Positions 16,537-24,500 of a stretch of 24,794 nucleotides of DNA are shown piece after piece. Location: contig DATFLL010000026.1 of NCBI GenBank assembly GCA_035267785.1, forward strand, positions 1 to 24,794. Reading direction: 5' to 3'. A program made the translations under genes and the position numbers. Position 1 is the first letter of the stretch, and each line of letters starts with the position of its first letter. The notes under the pieces are model-generated. The model saw only the letters and a list, made by a program, of their open reading frames with translations, ran no database searches and was not told the DNA's origin. The stretch is from DATFLL01 sp035267785. Lineage in GTDB: Bacteria > Pseudomonadota > Gammaproteobacteria > DATFLL01.

Positions 16537-18843
16537 TTGGCCCAGGCAAGCACCAAAAACTCCCAACGTGTTCCGCTGGCCAGCCACCTGCGCCGCGGTC
16601 TGCGCGAGGGCGCCCTGTTCGTGTTCGGCTTCACGGCGCTGTACCTGCTCATCGCGCTGGCGAGCTACCACGTCAGCGATCCGGGCTGGTCGCACAGCGG
16701 CGCCTCCGGCCGGGTGGCCAATCTGGGCGGTCCGGTCGGGGCCTGGTTCTCGGACATCTTCCTCAGCCTGTTCGGCTATCTGGCCTATCTGTTTCCCATC
16801 CTGGTCGGCTACACGGGCTGGCTGCTGTTTCGCGGCCGCGAGCCGGACAAGGTCCTCGATGGGCGCCATGCGAGCCTGCGCGGCACCGGTTTCATCCTGA
16901 CCCTTGGGGCCGGCTGCGGCCTGGCCGCGCTGCACTTCGCCTCGCCGACGCTGCCGATGCCCTCGGATGCCGGCGGGATTCTCGGTCACCTGATCGGCGA
17001 TACCCTGGAGAGCGGACTGGGCCTGCTCGGGGCAACGCTGTTGCTGTTGGCGCTGTTCTTGAGCGGCGTGACCCTGTTCACCGGCCTGTCCTGGATCTGG
17101 CTGATGGACGTCATCGGCGGTCTGTGTCTTTGGGCGGTCAGCTGGGTACGCTCGGGCGTCGTGGGACGTATCCGCGACCACCTCGCCGCGCGCCGGGCGC
17201 GCACCCAGCGCGAGGAGCACCGGGTGGTGGCGCAGAAGAAGACCATCAATCGAGCGCCACCGCGTATCGAGCCGGTGATCAAGAAGATCGAGACGGGCGT
17301 GCGGGCCGAGCGCGAGCGCCAGGTGCCGCTGTTCGAGGCCGATTCCAACTCCAACCTGCCGGCCCTGTCGCTGCTGGACCCGACCGAGCCGACCAAGGGC
17401 GGGCCGACCACGGCGGCGCTGGAGGCGATGTCGCGCCAGGTCGAGCTCAAGCTCGCGGACTTCGGCGTCGAGGTCGAGGTCGTCGCCGTCCATCCGGGGC
17501 CCGTGATCACGCGCTTCGAGCTGCAGCCGGCGGCCGGCGTGAAGGTCAGCCAGATTACCAATCTGGCCAAGGACGTGGCGCGCGCCCTGTCGGCCATCAG
17601 CGTACGCGTGGTCGAGGTCATTCCGGGCAAGTCGACCGTCGGCCTGGAGATTCCCAACGAGCAGCGCGAGGTCGTGCGCCTGTCCGAGACCCTGCGCTCC
17701 AAGGAATACGAGGAGTCGGGCTCGCCGCTGACGCTGGCGTTGGGCAAGGACATCGGCGGCAATCCGGTGGTGGCCGATCTCGCGCGTATGCCGCACCTGC
17801 TGGTGGCGGGCACGACCGGCTCGGGCAAGTCGGTGGCGATCAATGCGATGGTGTTGAGCATGCTGTACAACGCCTCGCCGCGCGACGTGCGCCTGATCAT
17901 GATCGATCCCAAGATGCTGGAGCTCTCGGTCTACGAGGGAATTCCGCACCTGCTCGCGCCGGTGGTGACGGACATGAAGGAGGCCGCCAACGCGCTGCGT
18001 TGGTGCGTGGCCGAGATGGATCGGCGCTACCGCCTGATGGCCGGTGTGAAGGTGCGCAACATCGCCGGCTACAACCGCAAGGTCAAGGAGGCCATCGACG
18101 CGGGCACGCCGCTCAAGGACCCGACCTTCAAGCCCACCGAGGGGGTGGACGAGGAAGTGCCGCTGCTCGAGCCGCTGCCGCTCGTCGTCGTCGTCGTCGA
18201 CGAGCTGGCCGACATGATGATGGTCGTCGGCAAGAAGGTCGAGGAGTTGATCGCACGCCTGGCGCAAAAGGCGCGCGCGGCGGGCATTCATCTGATCCTG
18301 GCCACCCAGCGTCCGTCGGTCGATGTGATCACCGGGCTCATCAAGGCGAACATTCCCACGCGCATCGCCTTTCAAGTCTCCTCGCGGGTCGACTCGCGAA
18401 CCATCCTCGATCAGATCGGCGCCGAGCAGCTCCTCGGTCACGGCGACATGCTGTACCTGCCGCCGGGCAGCGGAGTGCCCATGCGCATCCACGGCGCGTT
18501 CGTCGCCGACCATGAGGTGCACAAGGTGGTCGACGCGTTGAAGAAGAGCGGTGAGCCCAACTACATCGAGGAGATCGTCAACGGCCTGCCGGAGGGCGAG
18601 GCCGGTGTGTTGCCGGGCGAGGGCGGCGATGACGATACCGAGTCCGATCCGCTCTACGATCAGGCGCTGCGCATCGTGACCGAGTCTCGCCGGGCCTCGG
18701 TCTCAGGCGTCCAGCGCCGGCTCAAGATCGGTTACAATCGTGCCGCGCGCATGATCGAGGCGATGGAACGATCCGGCGTCGTCGGTCCCCTCCAACCCAA
18801 CGGTTCGCGCGAAGTACTGGCCCCCCCGCCCGTGGAAGACTGA
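16537..18843 (+). CDS. ftsK: DNA translocase FtsK
   Basis: FtsK is a septal ATPase that pumps chromosome ends and activates XerCD recombination at dif. This is the short form, 768 residues, without the long linker of E. coli FtsK (1329). Four membrane segments lie at about 25-45, 72-98, 117-134 and 158-184. The motor follows, with Walker A GTTGSGKS (425-432) and Walker B VVVVVDELADMMM (D555, E556). The C-terminal winged-helix gamma domain (about 705-765, with SRRASVSGVQRRLKIGYNRA) reads KOPS sites. The start is TTG at 16537: an in-frame stop at 16507 excludes anything further upstream, and the resulting N terminus has the same length as in Pseudomonas FtsK. No Shine-Dalgarno sequence is visible. 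lolA follows after 2 bases and rarA overlaps lolA, so the three form one operon. Confidence 0.97.
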   Translation: MAQASTKNSQRVPLASHLRRGLREGALFVFGFTALYLLIALASYHVSDPGWSHSGASGRVANLGGPVGAWFSDIFLSLFGYLAYLFPILVGYTGWLLFRGREPDKVLDGRHASLRGTGFILTLGAGCGLAALHFASPTLPMPSDAGGILGHLIGDTLESGLGLLGATLLLLALFLSGVTLFTGLSWIWLMDVIGGLCLWAVSWVRSGVVGRIRDHLAARRARTQREEHRVVAQKKTINRAPPRIEPVIKKIETGVRAERERQVPLFEADSNSNLPALSLLDPTEPTKGGPTTAALEAMSRQVELKLADFGVEVEVVAVHPGPVITRFELQPAAGVKVSQITNLAKDVARALSAISVRVVEVIPGKSTVGLEIPNEQREVVRLSETLRSKEYEESGSPLTLALGKDIGGNPVVADLARMPHLLVAGTTGSGKSVAINAMVLSMLYNASPRDVRLIMIDPKMLELSVYEGIPHLLAPVVTDMKEAANALRWCVAEMDRRYRLMAGVKVRNIAGYNRKVKEAIDAGTPLKDPTFKPTEGVDEEVPLLEPLPLVVVVVDELADMMMVVGKKVEELIARLAQKARAAGIHLILATQRPSVDVITGLIKANIPTRIAFQVSSRVDSRTILDQIGAEQLLGHGDMLYLPPGSGVPMRIHGAFVADHEVHKVVDALKKSGEPNYIEEIVNGLPEGEAGVLPGEGGDDDTESDPLYDQALRIVTESRRASVSGVQRRLKIGYNRAARMIEAMERSGVVGPLQPNGSREVLAPPPVED

Positions 18844-18845
18844 GC

Positions 18846-19523
18846 ATGACCCCAATCCCGTTCCTTGTCGCGCACACGGCGCACCGTCTGTCGGCGCGAG
18901 CGGTTGTTTTCGCCGCCGCGCTCTTATTCTCGTTGGCGCTGGTCATCGTGCCGGCCGTGCGGGCCGATACCAACGACCAGCTGCACCGTTATTTCGACGG
19001 TCTCAAGACCCTGCAAGCCGATTTCACGCAGGTGCTGTACGGCCAGGACTCACAGCCTCGGGAGACGAGCCACGGGGTCATCAGCGTCTCTCGCCCGAAC
19101 CGCTTTCGGCTCGAGTACAACAAGCCCTATCACCAGATTTACGTCGCCGACGGCAAGAAGCTCTGGTCCTACGATGAGGACCTGGAACAGGTTACGGTCA
19201 AGCCGCAGGACGGCATGCTCGCCAACACGCCGGCGATGCTGCTCAGCAATCCGCGCAAGCTTGACGAGAGCTTCGTGGTCGCGCCGCTCGGCGAGCGCCA
19301 CGGCATGACCTGGTTCGAGCTCACACCGAAGCGTAAGGACACCAACTTCGAGCGCATCGCCCTGGCATTCGACCGCAAGGACCTGAAGGTCATGGTCCTG
19401 CAGGACAGCCTCGGTCAGACGACCCGGCTGGAGTTCAGCCACGTCGAATATAACCGGCCGATCCCGGCCAAGACGTTCCAGTTCGTGCCGCCCAAGGGAG
19501 TGGACGTCATCGGCGAACAGTGA
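18846..19523 (+). CDS. lolA: Outer-membrane lipoprotein carrier protein LolA
   Basis: LolA is the periplasmic chaperone that takes lipoproteins from LolCDE to LolB at the outer membrane. The 225-residue precursor has a signal peptide with a long n-region (to about R18), a hydrophobic core VVFAAALLFSLALVIV, and a probable cleavage site after AVRA (residue 40), leaving a mature protein of about 185 residues. Recognisable segments are LKTLQADFTQVLYG, the HGVISVSRPNRFRLEY strand, and the WSYDEDLEQVTVKP core. The closing VPPKGVDVIGEQ is typical of the family. The ATG lies 2 bases after the ftsK stop codon, so translation is probably coupled. rarA overlaps the end (GTGA). The ftsK-lolA-rarA order is conserved in gammaproteobacteria. 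Confidence 0.94.
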   Translation: MTPIPFLVAHTAHRLSARAVVFAAALLFSLALVIVPAVRADTNDQLHRYFDGLKTLQADFTQVLYGQDSQPRETSHGVISVSRPNRFRLEYNKPYHQIYVADGKKLWSYDEDLEQVTVKPQDGMLANTPAMLLSNPRKLDESFVVAPLGERHGMTWFELTPKRKDTNFERIALAFDRKDLKVMVLQDSLGQTTRLEFSHVEYNRPIPAKTFQFVPPKGVDVIGEQ

Positions 19524-20896
19524 GCGGCCGTGCCGTGAGCGAATCCCCCGATCTCTTTGATGATGTCCCAGGCGGCGAGGCCGATGCCGCGCAGCCGTGG
19601 CGCCCTTTGGCCGATCGCATGCGCCCGCGGCGCATCGAGGAGTTCTTCGGCCAAGGTCATCTCGTGGGCGAGGGCAAGCCGCTGCGCCAGGCGATTGAAT
19701 CCGGGCGCCTGCACTCCATGATCTTTTGGGGCCCGCCGGGCACGGGTAAGACGACCCTGGCCCGGCTCATCGCCGGGCGCTGTCAGGCGCAGTTCCTGAG
19801 TATCTCGGCGGTGCTCTCCGGCGTGAAGGACATCCGCGCGGCGGTCGACCAGGCCAAGCAGGCGCAAAAGGCGCGGGGTCAGGCGAGCGTGTTGTTCGTC
19901 GACGAGGTCCACCGCTTCAACAAGGCGCAGCAGGACGCCTTCCTGCCCTATGTCGAGGATGGGACCTTCACCTTCATCGGGGCGACGACCGAGAATCCGT
20001 CATTCGAGCTCAACAACGCGTTGTTGTCGCGCTCGCGAGTCTATGTGCTGAAATCGCTGACCGACGCGGATATCCGCGCGATCATCGACAGGGCCCTGGT
20101 GGACGAGGAGCGAGGCCTGGGGGCTCGGGGTGTGCAGATGGACGATGAGCTGCGCGATGAGCTGGCCGCGAGCGTCGACGGCGATGCGCGCCGTGCGCTG
20201 AATTACCTGGAGATCGCGGCGGACCTGGCCGAGGCCGAGGACGGCGGCACTGTGATTACCGAGGCGCTGTTGCACGAAGTCATGGGCGGCGGGCTGCGCC
20301 GCTTCGACAAGGGTGGCGAAGCGTTTTATGATCAGATCTCGGCGCTGCACAAATCGGTCCGGGGCTCCGACCCCGACGCCGCGCTGTACTGGTTTGCGCG
20401 CATGCTGGACGGAGGCTGCGATGCGCTGTATGTGGCCCGGCGCGTCGTGCGCATGGCGAGCGAGGACATCGGAAATGCCGACCCGCGCGGTCTGGGCCTC
20501 GCCCTGCAGGCATGGGACGTACAGGAGCGGCTCGGCTCGCCGGAAGGCGAGCTGGCCATCGCCCAGGCCATCGTGTATCTGGCCTGTGCGCCCAAGAGCA
20601 ATGCCGTTTACATGGCCTACAACCAGGCGAGCGAGGACGCCAAGGCGCACGGTTCTCTGGAAGTGCCGGTGCACCTTCGCAACGCGCCGACGCGCCTGAT
20701 GAAGGAGCTCGGCTACGGCAAGGAGTATCGCTACGCGCACGACGAGCCGGAGGCCTACGCGGCGGGCGAAAATTATTTTCCCGAGGCGCTCGGCGAGCGG
20801 CGCTACTATCATCCGGTCGAACGGGGCCTGGAGGCGAAGATTGCCGAGAAGCTCGCGCATCTGCGCGAGCTCGACAAGAAGGCCCGCAAAGAATAG
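19520..20896 (+). CDS. rarA: Replication-associated recombination protein A (RarA/MgsA)
   Basis: RarA is an AAA+ ATPase of the clamp-loader clade, related to eukaryotic WRNIP1, that acts at stalled replication forks. The 458-residue protein has LADRMRPRRIEEFFGQGHL near the N terminus, Walker A GPPGTGKT (71-78), Walker B VLFVDEVHRF (D128, E129), and sensor 1 GATTENPSFELN. The C-terminal tetramerisation domain shows ALYWFARMLDGGCDALYVARRVVRMASEDIGNADP. The GTG at 19520 overlaps the lolA stop codon by GTGA; a second GTG at 19535 is possible, and the N-terminal 30 residues are variable. It is the last gene of the ftsK-lolA-rarA group. The length fits the family (E. coli 447). Confidence 0.96.
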   Translation: MSGRAVSESPDLFDDVPGGEADAAQPWRPLADRMRPRRIEEFFGQGHLVGEGKPLRQAIESGRLHSMIFWGPPGTGKTTLARLIAGRCQAQFLSISAVLSGVKDIRAAVDQAKQAQKARGQASVLFVDEVHRFNKAQQDAFLPYVEDGTFTFIGATTENPSFELNNALLSRSRVYVLKSLTDADIRAIIDRALVDEERGLGARGVQMDDELRDELAASVDGDARRALNYLEIAADLAEAEDGGTVITEALLHEVMGGGLRRFDKGGEAFYDQISALHKSVRGSDPDAALYWFARMLDGGCDALYVARRVVRMASEDIGNADPRGLGLALQAWDVQERLGSPEGELAIAQAIVYLACAPKSNAVYMAYNQASEDAKAHGSLEVPVHLRNAPTRLMKELGYGKEYRYAHDEPEAYAAGENYFPEALGERRYYHPVERGLEAKIAEKLAHLRELDKKARKE

Positions 20897-20938
20897 TCGA
20901 TTCGGTTGGCCGGGGGCCTCAAGAAGAAAGGACAGGGT

Positions 20939-21313
20939 ATGTATCAAATTGCCGCCATTGCCGCCGGCGGTGCGGTCGGCGCGGTAGCGCGTTTCCTGGT
21001 TTCCGGTTGGGTCTACGCGCTGTTCGGACGCGCCTTTCCGTACGGCACGCTCAGCGTCAACGTGCTGGGCTCGGCGGCGATGGGATTTCTGTACGTGATG
21101 ATGATCGAGCGCCTGAGCGTCGACGGTGCCTGGCGCGCGGCGATCCTGGTGGGCTTTCTGGGAGCCTTTACGACCTTTTCGACCTTTTCGCTGGAGACCT
21201 TGAACCTGGTCGAGGGTGGTGAGCTGGGCAAGGCCATTCTCAATATCGTTATCAGCGTCGTGGTGTGCGTGATAGCGGCCTGGGCGGGGATGATAGTGGG
21301 GAGACAACTATGA
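20939..21313 (+). CDS. crcB: Fluoride ion channel FluC (CrcB)
   Basis: CrcB/FluC is a small dual-topology membrane protein that exports fluoride. The 124-residue product has four membrane helices. Family motifs are GGAVGAVARF (10-19), GTLSVNVLGS with N41, and the phenylalanine-box segment GFLGAFTTFSTFSLE (72-86) with F77, F80 and F83. The ATG at 20939 is preceded by AAAGGA; the reading frame begins at 20906 in rarA-spacer sequence that does not look like protein. It lies 42 bases after rarA and overlaps the DUF190 gene by ATGA. No fluoride riboswitch was found ahead of it; the 42 bases are too few and do not match. Confidence 0.95.
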   Translation: MYQIAAIAAGGAVGAVARFLVSGWVYALFGRAFPYGTLSVNVLGSAAMGFLYVMMIERLSVDGAWRAAILVGFLGAFTTFSTFSLETLNLVEGGELGKAILNIVISVVVCVIAAWAGMIVGRQL

Positions 21314-21621
21314 ATACGACCGAAACGACCATCGTGCGCATTTATCTCAGCGAGGGACATGCCCAACTCGACAAGCTGCTAAAACGTATGCACGACCTGG
21401 AACACGTGCGCGGCCTGACGGTCTTTCGCGGCATCAGCGGCTTCGGCGATTCGGGCCAGGTCCACAGCGCGAAGCTCATCGATCTGGCGATGGATCTGCC
21501 GCTGGTCGTCGAGTTCTTCGACGAGCCGGCCAAGGTCAAGCAGATCATTGAGCACCTGAGCGAGATCGTCAAACCGGGTCACATGATCTGGTGGACCGTC
21601 AATTCCACGATGCCCGACTGA
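21310..21621 (+). CDS. DUF190 family protein
   Basis: A 103-residue protein of the DUF190 family (Pfam PF02641), small PII-like alpha/beta proteins. Its pattern is VRIYLSEGHAQLDKLLKRMH in the first strand-helix unit, then HVRGLTVFRGISGFGDSG, and the closing strand PLVVEFFDEPAKVKQIIEHL. The family is often encoded beside crcB, and a regulatory or accessory role in fluoride export is inferred from this; no biochemical role is established to my knowledge. The ATG at 21310 overlaps the crcB stop codon (ATGA), with GGGGAG 6 bases ahead, so both are made from one message. The open frame upstream to 21265 lies inside crcB and is a shadow. Confidence 0.92.
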   Translation: MNTTETTIVRIYLSEGHAQLDKLLKRMHDLEHVRGLTVFRGISGFGDSGQVHSAKLIDLAMDLPLVVEFFDEPAKVKQIIEHLSEIVKPGHMIWWTVNSTMPD

Positions 21622-21661
21622 ATCGAATCGGCTAACCGGACTACAACACTTTAGGAATCCC

Positions 21662-22951
21662 ATGCTGGACCCACGACTGATTCGCAACGAGCTTGACGAC
21701 GTCGCGGTGCAACTCGCGCGGCGCGGTTACACCCTCGAGCGCGAGCGCATTGCCGAGCTGGAAAGCCGCCGCAAGGCTATCCAGGTCCGCACGCAGGACC
21801 TGCAAAACGAGCGCAATACGCAGTCCAAGGCCATCGGCAAGGCCAAGGCCGCCGGCGAGGACGCGGCGCCACTGCTTGCCGCCGTGGCTGACCTCGGCGA
21901 TCGCCTCAAGGCCGCCGAGGCCGAGCTCGCCGAGGTGCAGGCGGCACTCGATGCCATTCTGATGGGCATCCCCAATCTGCCGCACGCCAGCGTGCCCGAC
22001 GGCAACGACGAGAACGATAACGTCGAAGTGCGCCGGTGGGGCGAGCCGCCGGCCTTCGAGTTCGAGCCGCGTGACCATGTCGATCTCGGGGCGGCCATTG
22101 GCGGCATGGACTTCGAGCTTGCCGCGAAGATTACCGGTTCGCGCTTTGTCGTCATGCAGGGGGCGATTGCGCGCCTGCACCGCGCGCTGATCCAGTTCAT
22201 GCTCGACCTGCATGTCGGGGAGCACGGGTACACCGAGACCTATGTGCCCTACATGGTCAACGCCGACAGCCTGCGAGGCACGGGCCAGCTGCCCAAATTC
22301 GAGGAGGACCTGTTCCGACTGGATACCGAGTCGGGCTATTACCTCATCCCCACCGCCGAGGTACCGGTGACCAACATCGTGCGCGACGTGATCGTTGAGG
22401 CCGACGATATGCCCAGGCGCTTTGCTTGCCACACGCCGTGCTTTCGCAGCGAGGCCGGCTCCTACGGCAAGGACACCCGCGGCATGATTCGTCAGCACCA
22501 GTTCGAAAAGGTCGAGCTGGTACAGGTCGTGCGCCCGCAGGATTCCTATGACGCGTTGGAGCAGCTGACAGGACACGCCGAAACCGTACTGCAGCGCCTG
22601 GGACTGCCGTATCGGGTCATGGCCTTGTGCGCGGGGGACATGGGCTTTTCGGCAGCGAAGACCTACGACCTGGAAGTTTGGCTGCCGGCACAGAACACCT
22701 ATCGCGAGATCTCCTCGTGCAGCAACTTCGAGGATTTCCAGGCCCGGCGTATGAAGGCGCGCTGGCGCAATGCCGAGACGGGCAAACCGGAGCTCGTGCA
22801 CACCCTCAACGGCTCGGGCCTGGCGGTGGGGCGCACCCTGGTTGCGATCCTCGAGAATTACCAGCAGGCCGACGGCAGCGTGCGCGTGCCCGATGCCCTG
22901 CGGCCCTATCTCGGCGGCCTGGAGATCATTCAGGCGGGCACAGCCGGCTGA
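21662..22951 (+). CDS. serS: Seryl-tRNA synthetase
   Basis: SerS charges tRNA-Ser and tRNA-Sec with serine. The 429-residue class II synthetase has the N-terminal tRNA-binding coiled coil (about 28-100, with many Arg/Glu/Ala heptads), motif 2 CFRSEAGSYGKDTRGMIR starting at C260, and motif 3 GSGLAVGRTLVAILENYQ starting at G384. The serine-binding segment TAEVPVTN is present. It lacks nothing against E. coli SerS (430). The ATG at 21662 has TTAGGA 6 bases ahead. It lies 40 bases after the DUF190 gene and may share its transcript. A tRNA-Ser gene, a substrate of this enzyme, lies about 1.8 kb further on at the window end. Confidence 0.98.
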   Translation: MLDPRLIRNELDDVAVQLARRGYTLERERIAELESRRKAIQVRTQDLQNERNTQSKAIGKAKAAGEDAAPLLAAVADLGDRLKAAEAELAEVQAALDAILMGIPNLPHASVPDGNDENDNVEVRRWGEPPAFEFEPRDHVDLGAAIGGMDFELAAKITGSRFVVMQGAIARLHRALIQFMLDLHVGEHGYTETYVPYMVNADSLRGTGQLPKFEEDLFRLDTESGYYLIPTAEVPVTNIVRDVIVEADDMPRRFACHTPCFRSEAGSYGKDTRGMIRQHQFEKVELVQVVRPQDSYDALEQLTGHAETVLQRLGLPYRVMALCAGDMGFSAAKTYDLEVWLPAQNTYREISSCSNFEDFQARRMKARWRNAETGKPELVHTLNGSGLAVGRTLVAILENYQQADGSVRVPDALRPYLGGLEIIQAGTAG

Positions 22952-23000
22952 AGCACCAGTTTGGCTCATCCGGCGCGTGCACTTCCCAATGCTCGTGCAG

Positions 23001-23026
23001 CGCACCGTGCGAGAACACGCGTCGTG
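23001..23026. promoter_or_regulatory. Possible upstream activator sites for the sigma-54 promoter
   Basis: Two dyads stand close together: CGCAC-C-GTGCG (23001-23011) and CACG-CGT-CGTG (23016-23026). They lie 75-100 bases upstream of the expected globin transcription start, where sigma-54 enhancer-binding proteins often bind. The GC-rich background makes short dyads common, so this is only a suggestion. Confidence 0.25.
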
Positions 23027-23074
23027 CGGCGCTACTTCGTTGATTCCATGCCGGACCAGGGCACAGGTGTGGCT

Positions 23075-23090
23075 TGGCACGTGGATTGCT
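23075..23090 (+). promoter_or_regulatory. Sigma-54 (RpoN) promoter upstream of the globin gene
   Basis: TGGCACG-TGGA-TTGCT matches the -24/-12 consensus TGGCACG-N4-TTGCW at every specified base. The GG (23076-23077) and GC (23088-23089) doublets have the required spacing. Transcription would start near 23101, giving the globin a leader of about 109 bases. The promoter lies in the 258-base gap between serS and the globin, outside any gene. No other sequence in the window was seen to match this consensus. Confidence 0.8.
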
Positions 23091-23209
23091 GCATGTCAGG
23101 GAATGCCCGTGCGGCGAATCGGCACGCGGGCGAACAGTCGGAGCGCGGTTCGTCGCACCGGGCAACCGAGATCCGCTTCAGCGGTTAAAGACAACAGGGG
23201 AGGGACACG

Positions 23210-23623
23210 ATGACACCGGAACAGATTGCGCTGGTCAGGTCCAGCTGGGAGCAGGTCACGCCGATCGCAGGGCGTGCCGCCGAGTTGTTCTACGGCAAGC
23301 TCTTCGAGCTCGATCCGGAGCTGCGTCCGTTGTTCAAGGGCGATATGGGCGAGCAGGGCCGCAAGCTCATGGCCATGATCAACACGGCGGTGAACGGTCT
23401 GGACGCGCTCGATGCGATCGTCCCGGCGGTACAGGCCATGGGCGTGCGTCACGCCGGCTATGGGGTAGAGGATGTCCACTACGATACCGTCGGCGTAGCG
23501 CTGCTGTGGACGCTGGGTCAGGGGCTGGGCGAGGACTTCACGCCCGAGGTCAAGAACGCCTGGGCGAGCGCATACGGCCTGCTGGCCAATACGATGAAGG
23601 AGGCCGCCAAGGAAGCCGCCTGA
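23210..23623 (+). CDS. Single-domain globin (Vitreoscilla haemoglobin-like)
   Basis: A 137-residue single-domain bacterial globin that would bind haem and so O2 or NO. The haem-ligating proximal histidine is H81 in MGVRHAGYGV, and the CD1 phenylalanine is F42 in RPLFKGD. The segment VEDVHYDTVGVALLWTLGQGLGEDFT matches the G-H region of Vgb and of flavohaemoglobin globin domains. No reductase domain is attached, so a separate partner would be needed to recycle the haem. The ATG at 23210 has a strong GGGGAGGG site about 6 bases ahead. A full-consensus sigma-54 promoter 120 bases upstream implies control by an enhancer-binding protein. NorR, the NO sensor that drives hmp or norVW in other gammaproteobacteria, is an obvious candidate, but this is inference. 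Confidence 0.92.
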   Translation: MTPEQIALVRSSWEQVTPIAGRAAELFYGKLFELDPELRPLFKGDMGEQGRKLMAMINTAVNGLDALDAIVPAVQAMGVRHAGYGVEDVHYDTVGVALLWTLGQGLGEDFTPEVKNAWASAYGLLANTMKEAAKEAA

Positions 23624-23653
23624 GGCGCTTGTCGGAGCGCCTTAGGCAAAGAA

Positions 23654-23683
23654 AAAGGCCCCGCACTGACGTGCGGGGCCTTT
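23654..23683. terminator. Bidirectional intrinsic terminator
   Basis: AAAGGCCCCGCAC and GTGCGGGGCCTTT pair perfectly over 13 bases around a TGAC loop, with an A-run on the left and a T-run on the right. It sits between the convergent globin and yccA genes and should stop transcripts from both. Confidence 0.92.
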
Positions 23684-23708
23684 GTCGTTTACGCTGTTCG
23701 AGCCGCAA

Positions 23709-24380
23709 TCAGCGGTTGCCGGACACGGCGCCGAGGATCTGCAGCAGGCTCAGGAACAGATTGTAGATGGCCACGTACAGGGTGATGGTGGCCATGATGT
23801 AGTTGGTCTCGCCGCCGTGGATGATCTGGCTGGTCTGGAACAGGATCAGCCCGGACATCAGCAGGATGAACATGGCGGAGACGCCCAGAGACAGAGCGGG
23901 GATGCTGAACACCGCCGCGCCGATGCCGGCCAGGAAGGCGACCAGGATGCCGACCATCAGGAAGCCGCCCATGAAGCTGAAGTCACGGCGTGAGGTCAGG
24001 GCATAGCCCGACAGGCCCAGGAAGATCACGCCCGTGCCGCCCAGCGCCATGGTCACGATCTGCGCACCGTTGGAAAAGGCGTGCAGATAGGCGTTGATGA
24101 TGGGGCCGAGGGTCAGTCCCATGAAGCCGGTCAGGGCAAAGATGAAGACCAGGCCCAGGGCACTGTTACGGAAGCGTGTGGTCAGGAACAGCAGCCCGAA
24201 ATAGCCGACCAGCGTTAGCAGCAGCCCGGGGTGCCCCCAGTTGAAGACCATGGACAGGCCCGCCGTCAGGCCACTGAAGAGCAGCGTCAGCGACAGCAGG
24301 GCATAGGTGTTGCGCAGGACCTTATTGGTCGACAGCGCCGATTCGCCGGCCCGTCTGACAACGGTTTGATTCTCGTACAT
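23709..24380 (-). CDS. yccA: YccA, Bax inhibitor-1 family membrane protein
   Basis: YccA is a seven-helix inner-membrane protein of the Bax inhibitor-1 (TMBIM) family that, in E. coli, binds and moderates the FtsH protease. The 223-residue protein begins as E. coli YccA does in its conserved part (NKVLRNTYALLSLTL, residues 19-33). Hydrophobic segments lie at about 26-46, 51-67, 74-95, 106-128, 137-160, 164-182 and 195-218. The signature near the end is QTSQIIHGGETNYIMATITL; E. coli has glutamate where Q182 is here (from memory). The ATG at 24380 has a perfect AAGGAGG site 10 bases upstream. It stands alone, with its own terminator and a 324-base upstream region rich in repeats. Confidence 0.95.
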   Translation of the reverse strand: MYENQTVVRRAGESALSTNKVLRNTYALLSLTLLFSGLTAGLSMVFNWGHPGLLLTLVGYFGLLFLTTRFRNSALGLVFIFALTGFMGLTLGPIINAYLHAFSNGAQIVTMALGGTGVIFLGLSGYALTSRRDFSFMGGFLMVGILVAFLAGIGAAVFSIPALSLGVSAMFILLMSGLILFQTSQIIHGGETNYIMATITLYVAIYNLFLSLLQILGAVSGNR

Positions 24381-24420
24381 GGCTGGGAAGCCTCCTTAAC
24401 GTTAAAGTTTCGTCAACTCT

Positions 24421-24497
24421 TAAGACCACAGGATACCTGAGCGGTTCCCAATATCAAGGTGGTACCGGCTAAGACCATTGGGTATCCTCCCGGTTCC
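24421..24497. repeat. Two 28-base imperfect direct repeats upstream of yccA
   Basis: Copies at 24421-24448 and 24470-24497 agree at 20 of 28 positions without gaps. Both begin TAAGACCA and end CGGTTCC; GGATACC in the first corresponds to GGTATCC in the second. They start 41 and 90 bases upstream of the yccA start codon, so they could be paired operator sites. No known regulator motif was recognised. Confidence 0.5.
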
Positions 24498-24500
24498 GCC

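Noticed and set aside
18184..18198. Run of five GTC codons in ftsK as a possible phase-variable repeat
   Set aside because: The unit is three bases and encodes the conserved valine strand of the Walker B motif, so slippage would not change frame; it is ordinary coding sequence.
20897..20938. Fluoride riboswitch ahead of crcB
   Set aside because: Only 42 bases separate rarA from crcB, less than the aptamer needs, and the conserved core is not present.
22961..23188. 75-residue open frame between serS and the globin
   Set aside because: There is no ribosome site, the composition is arginine/alanine-rich, and it overlaps the sigma-54 promoter. The gap is better read as regulatory.
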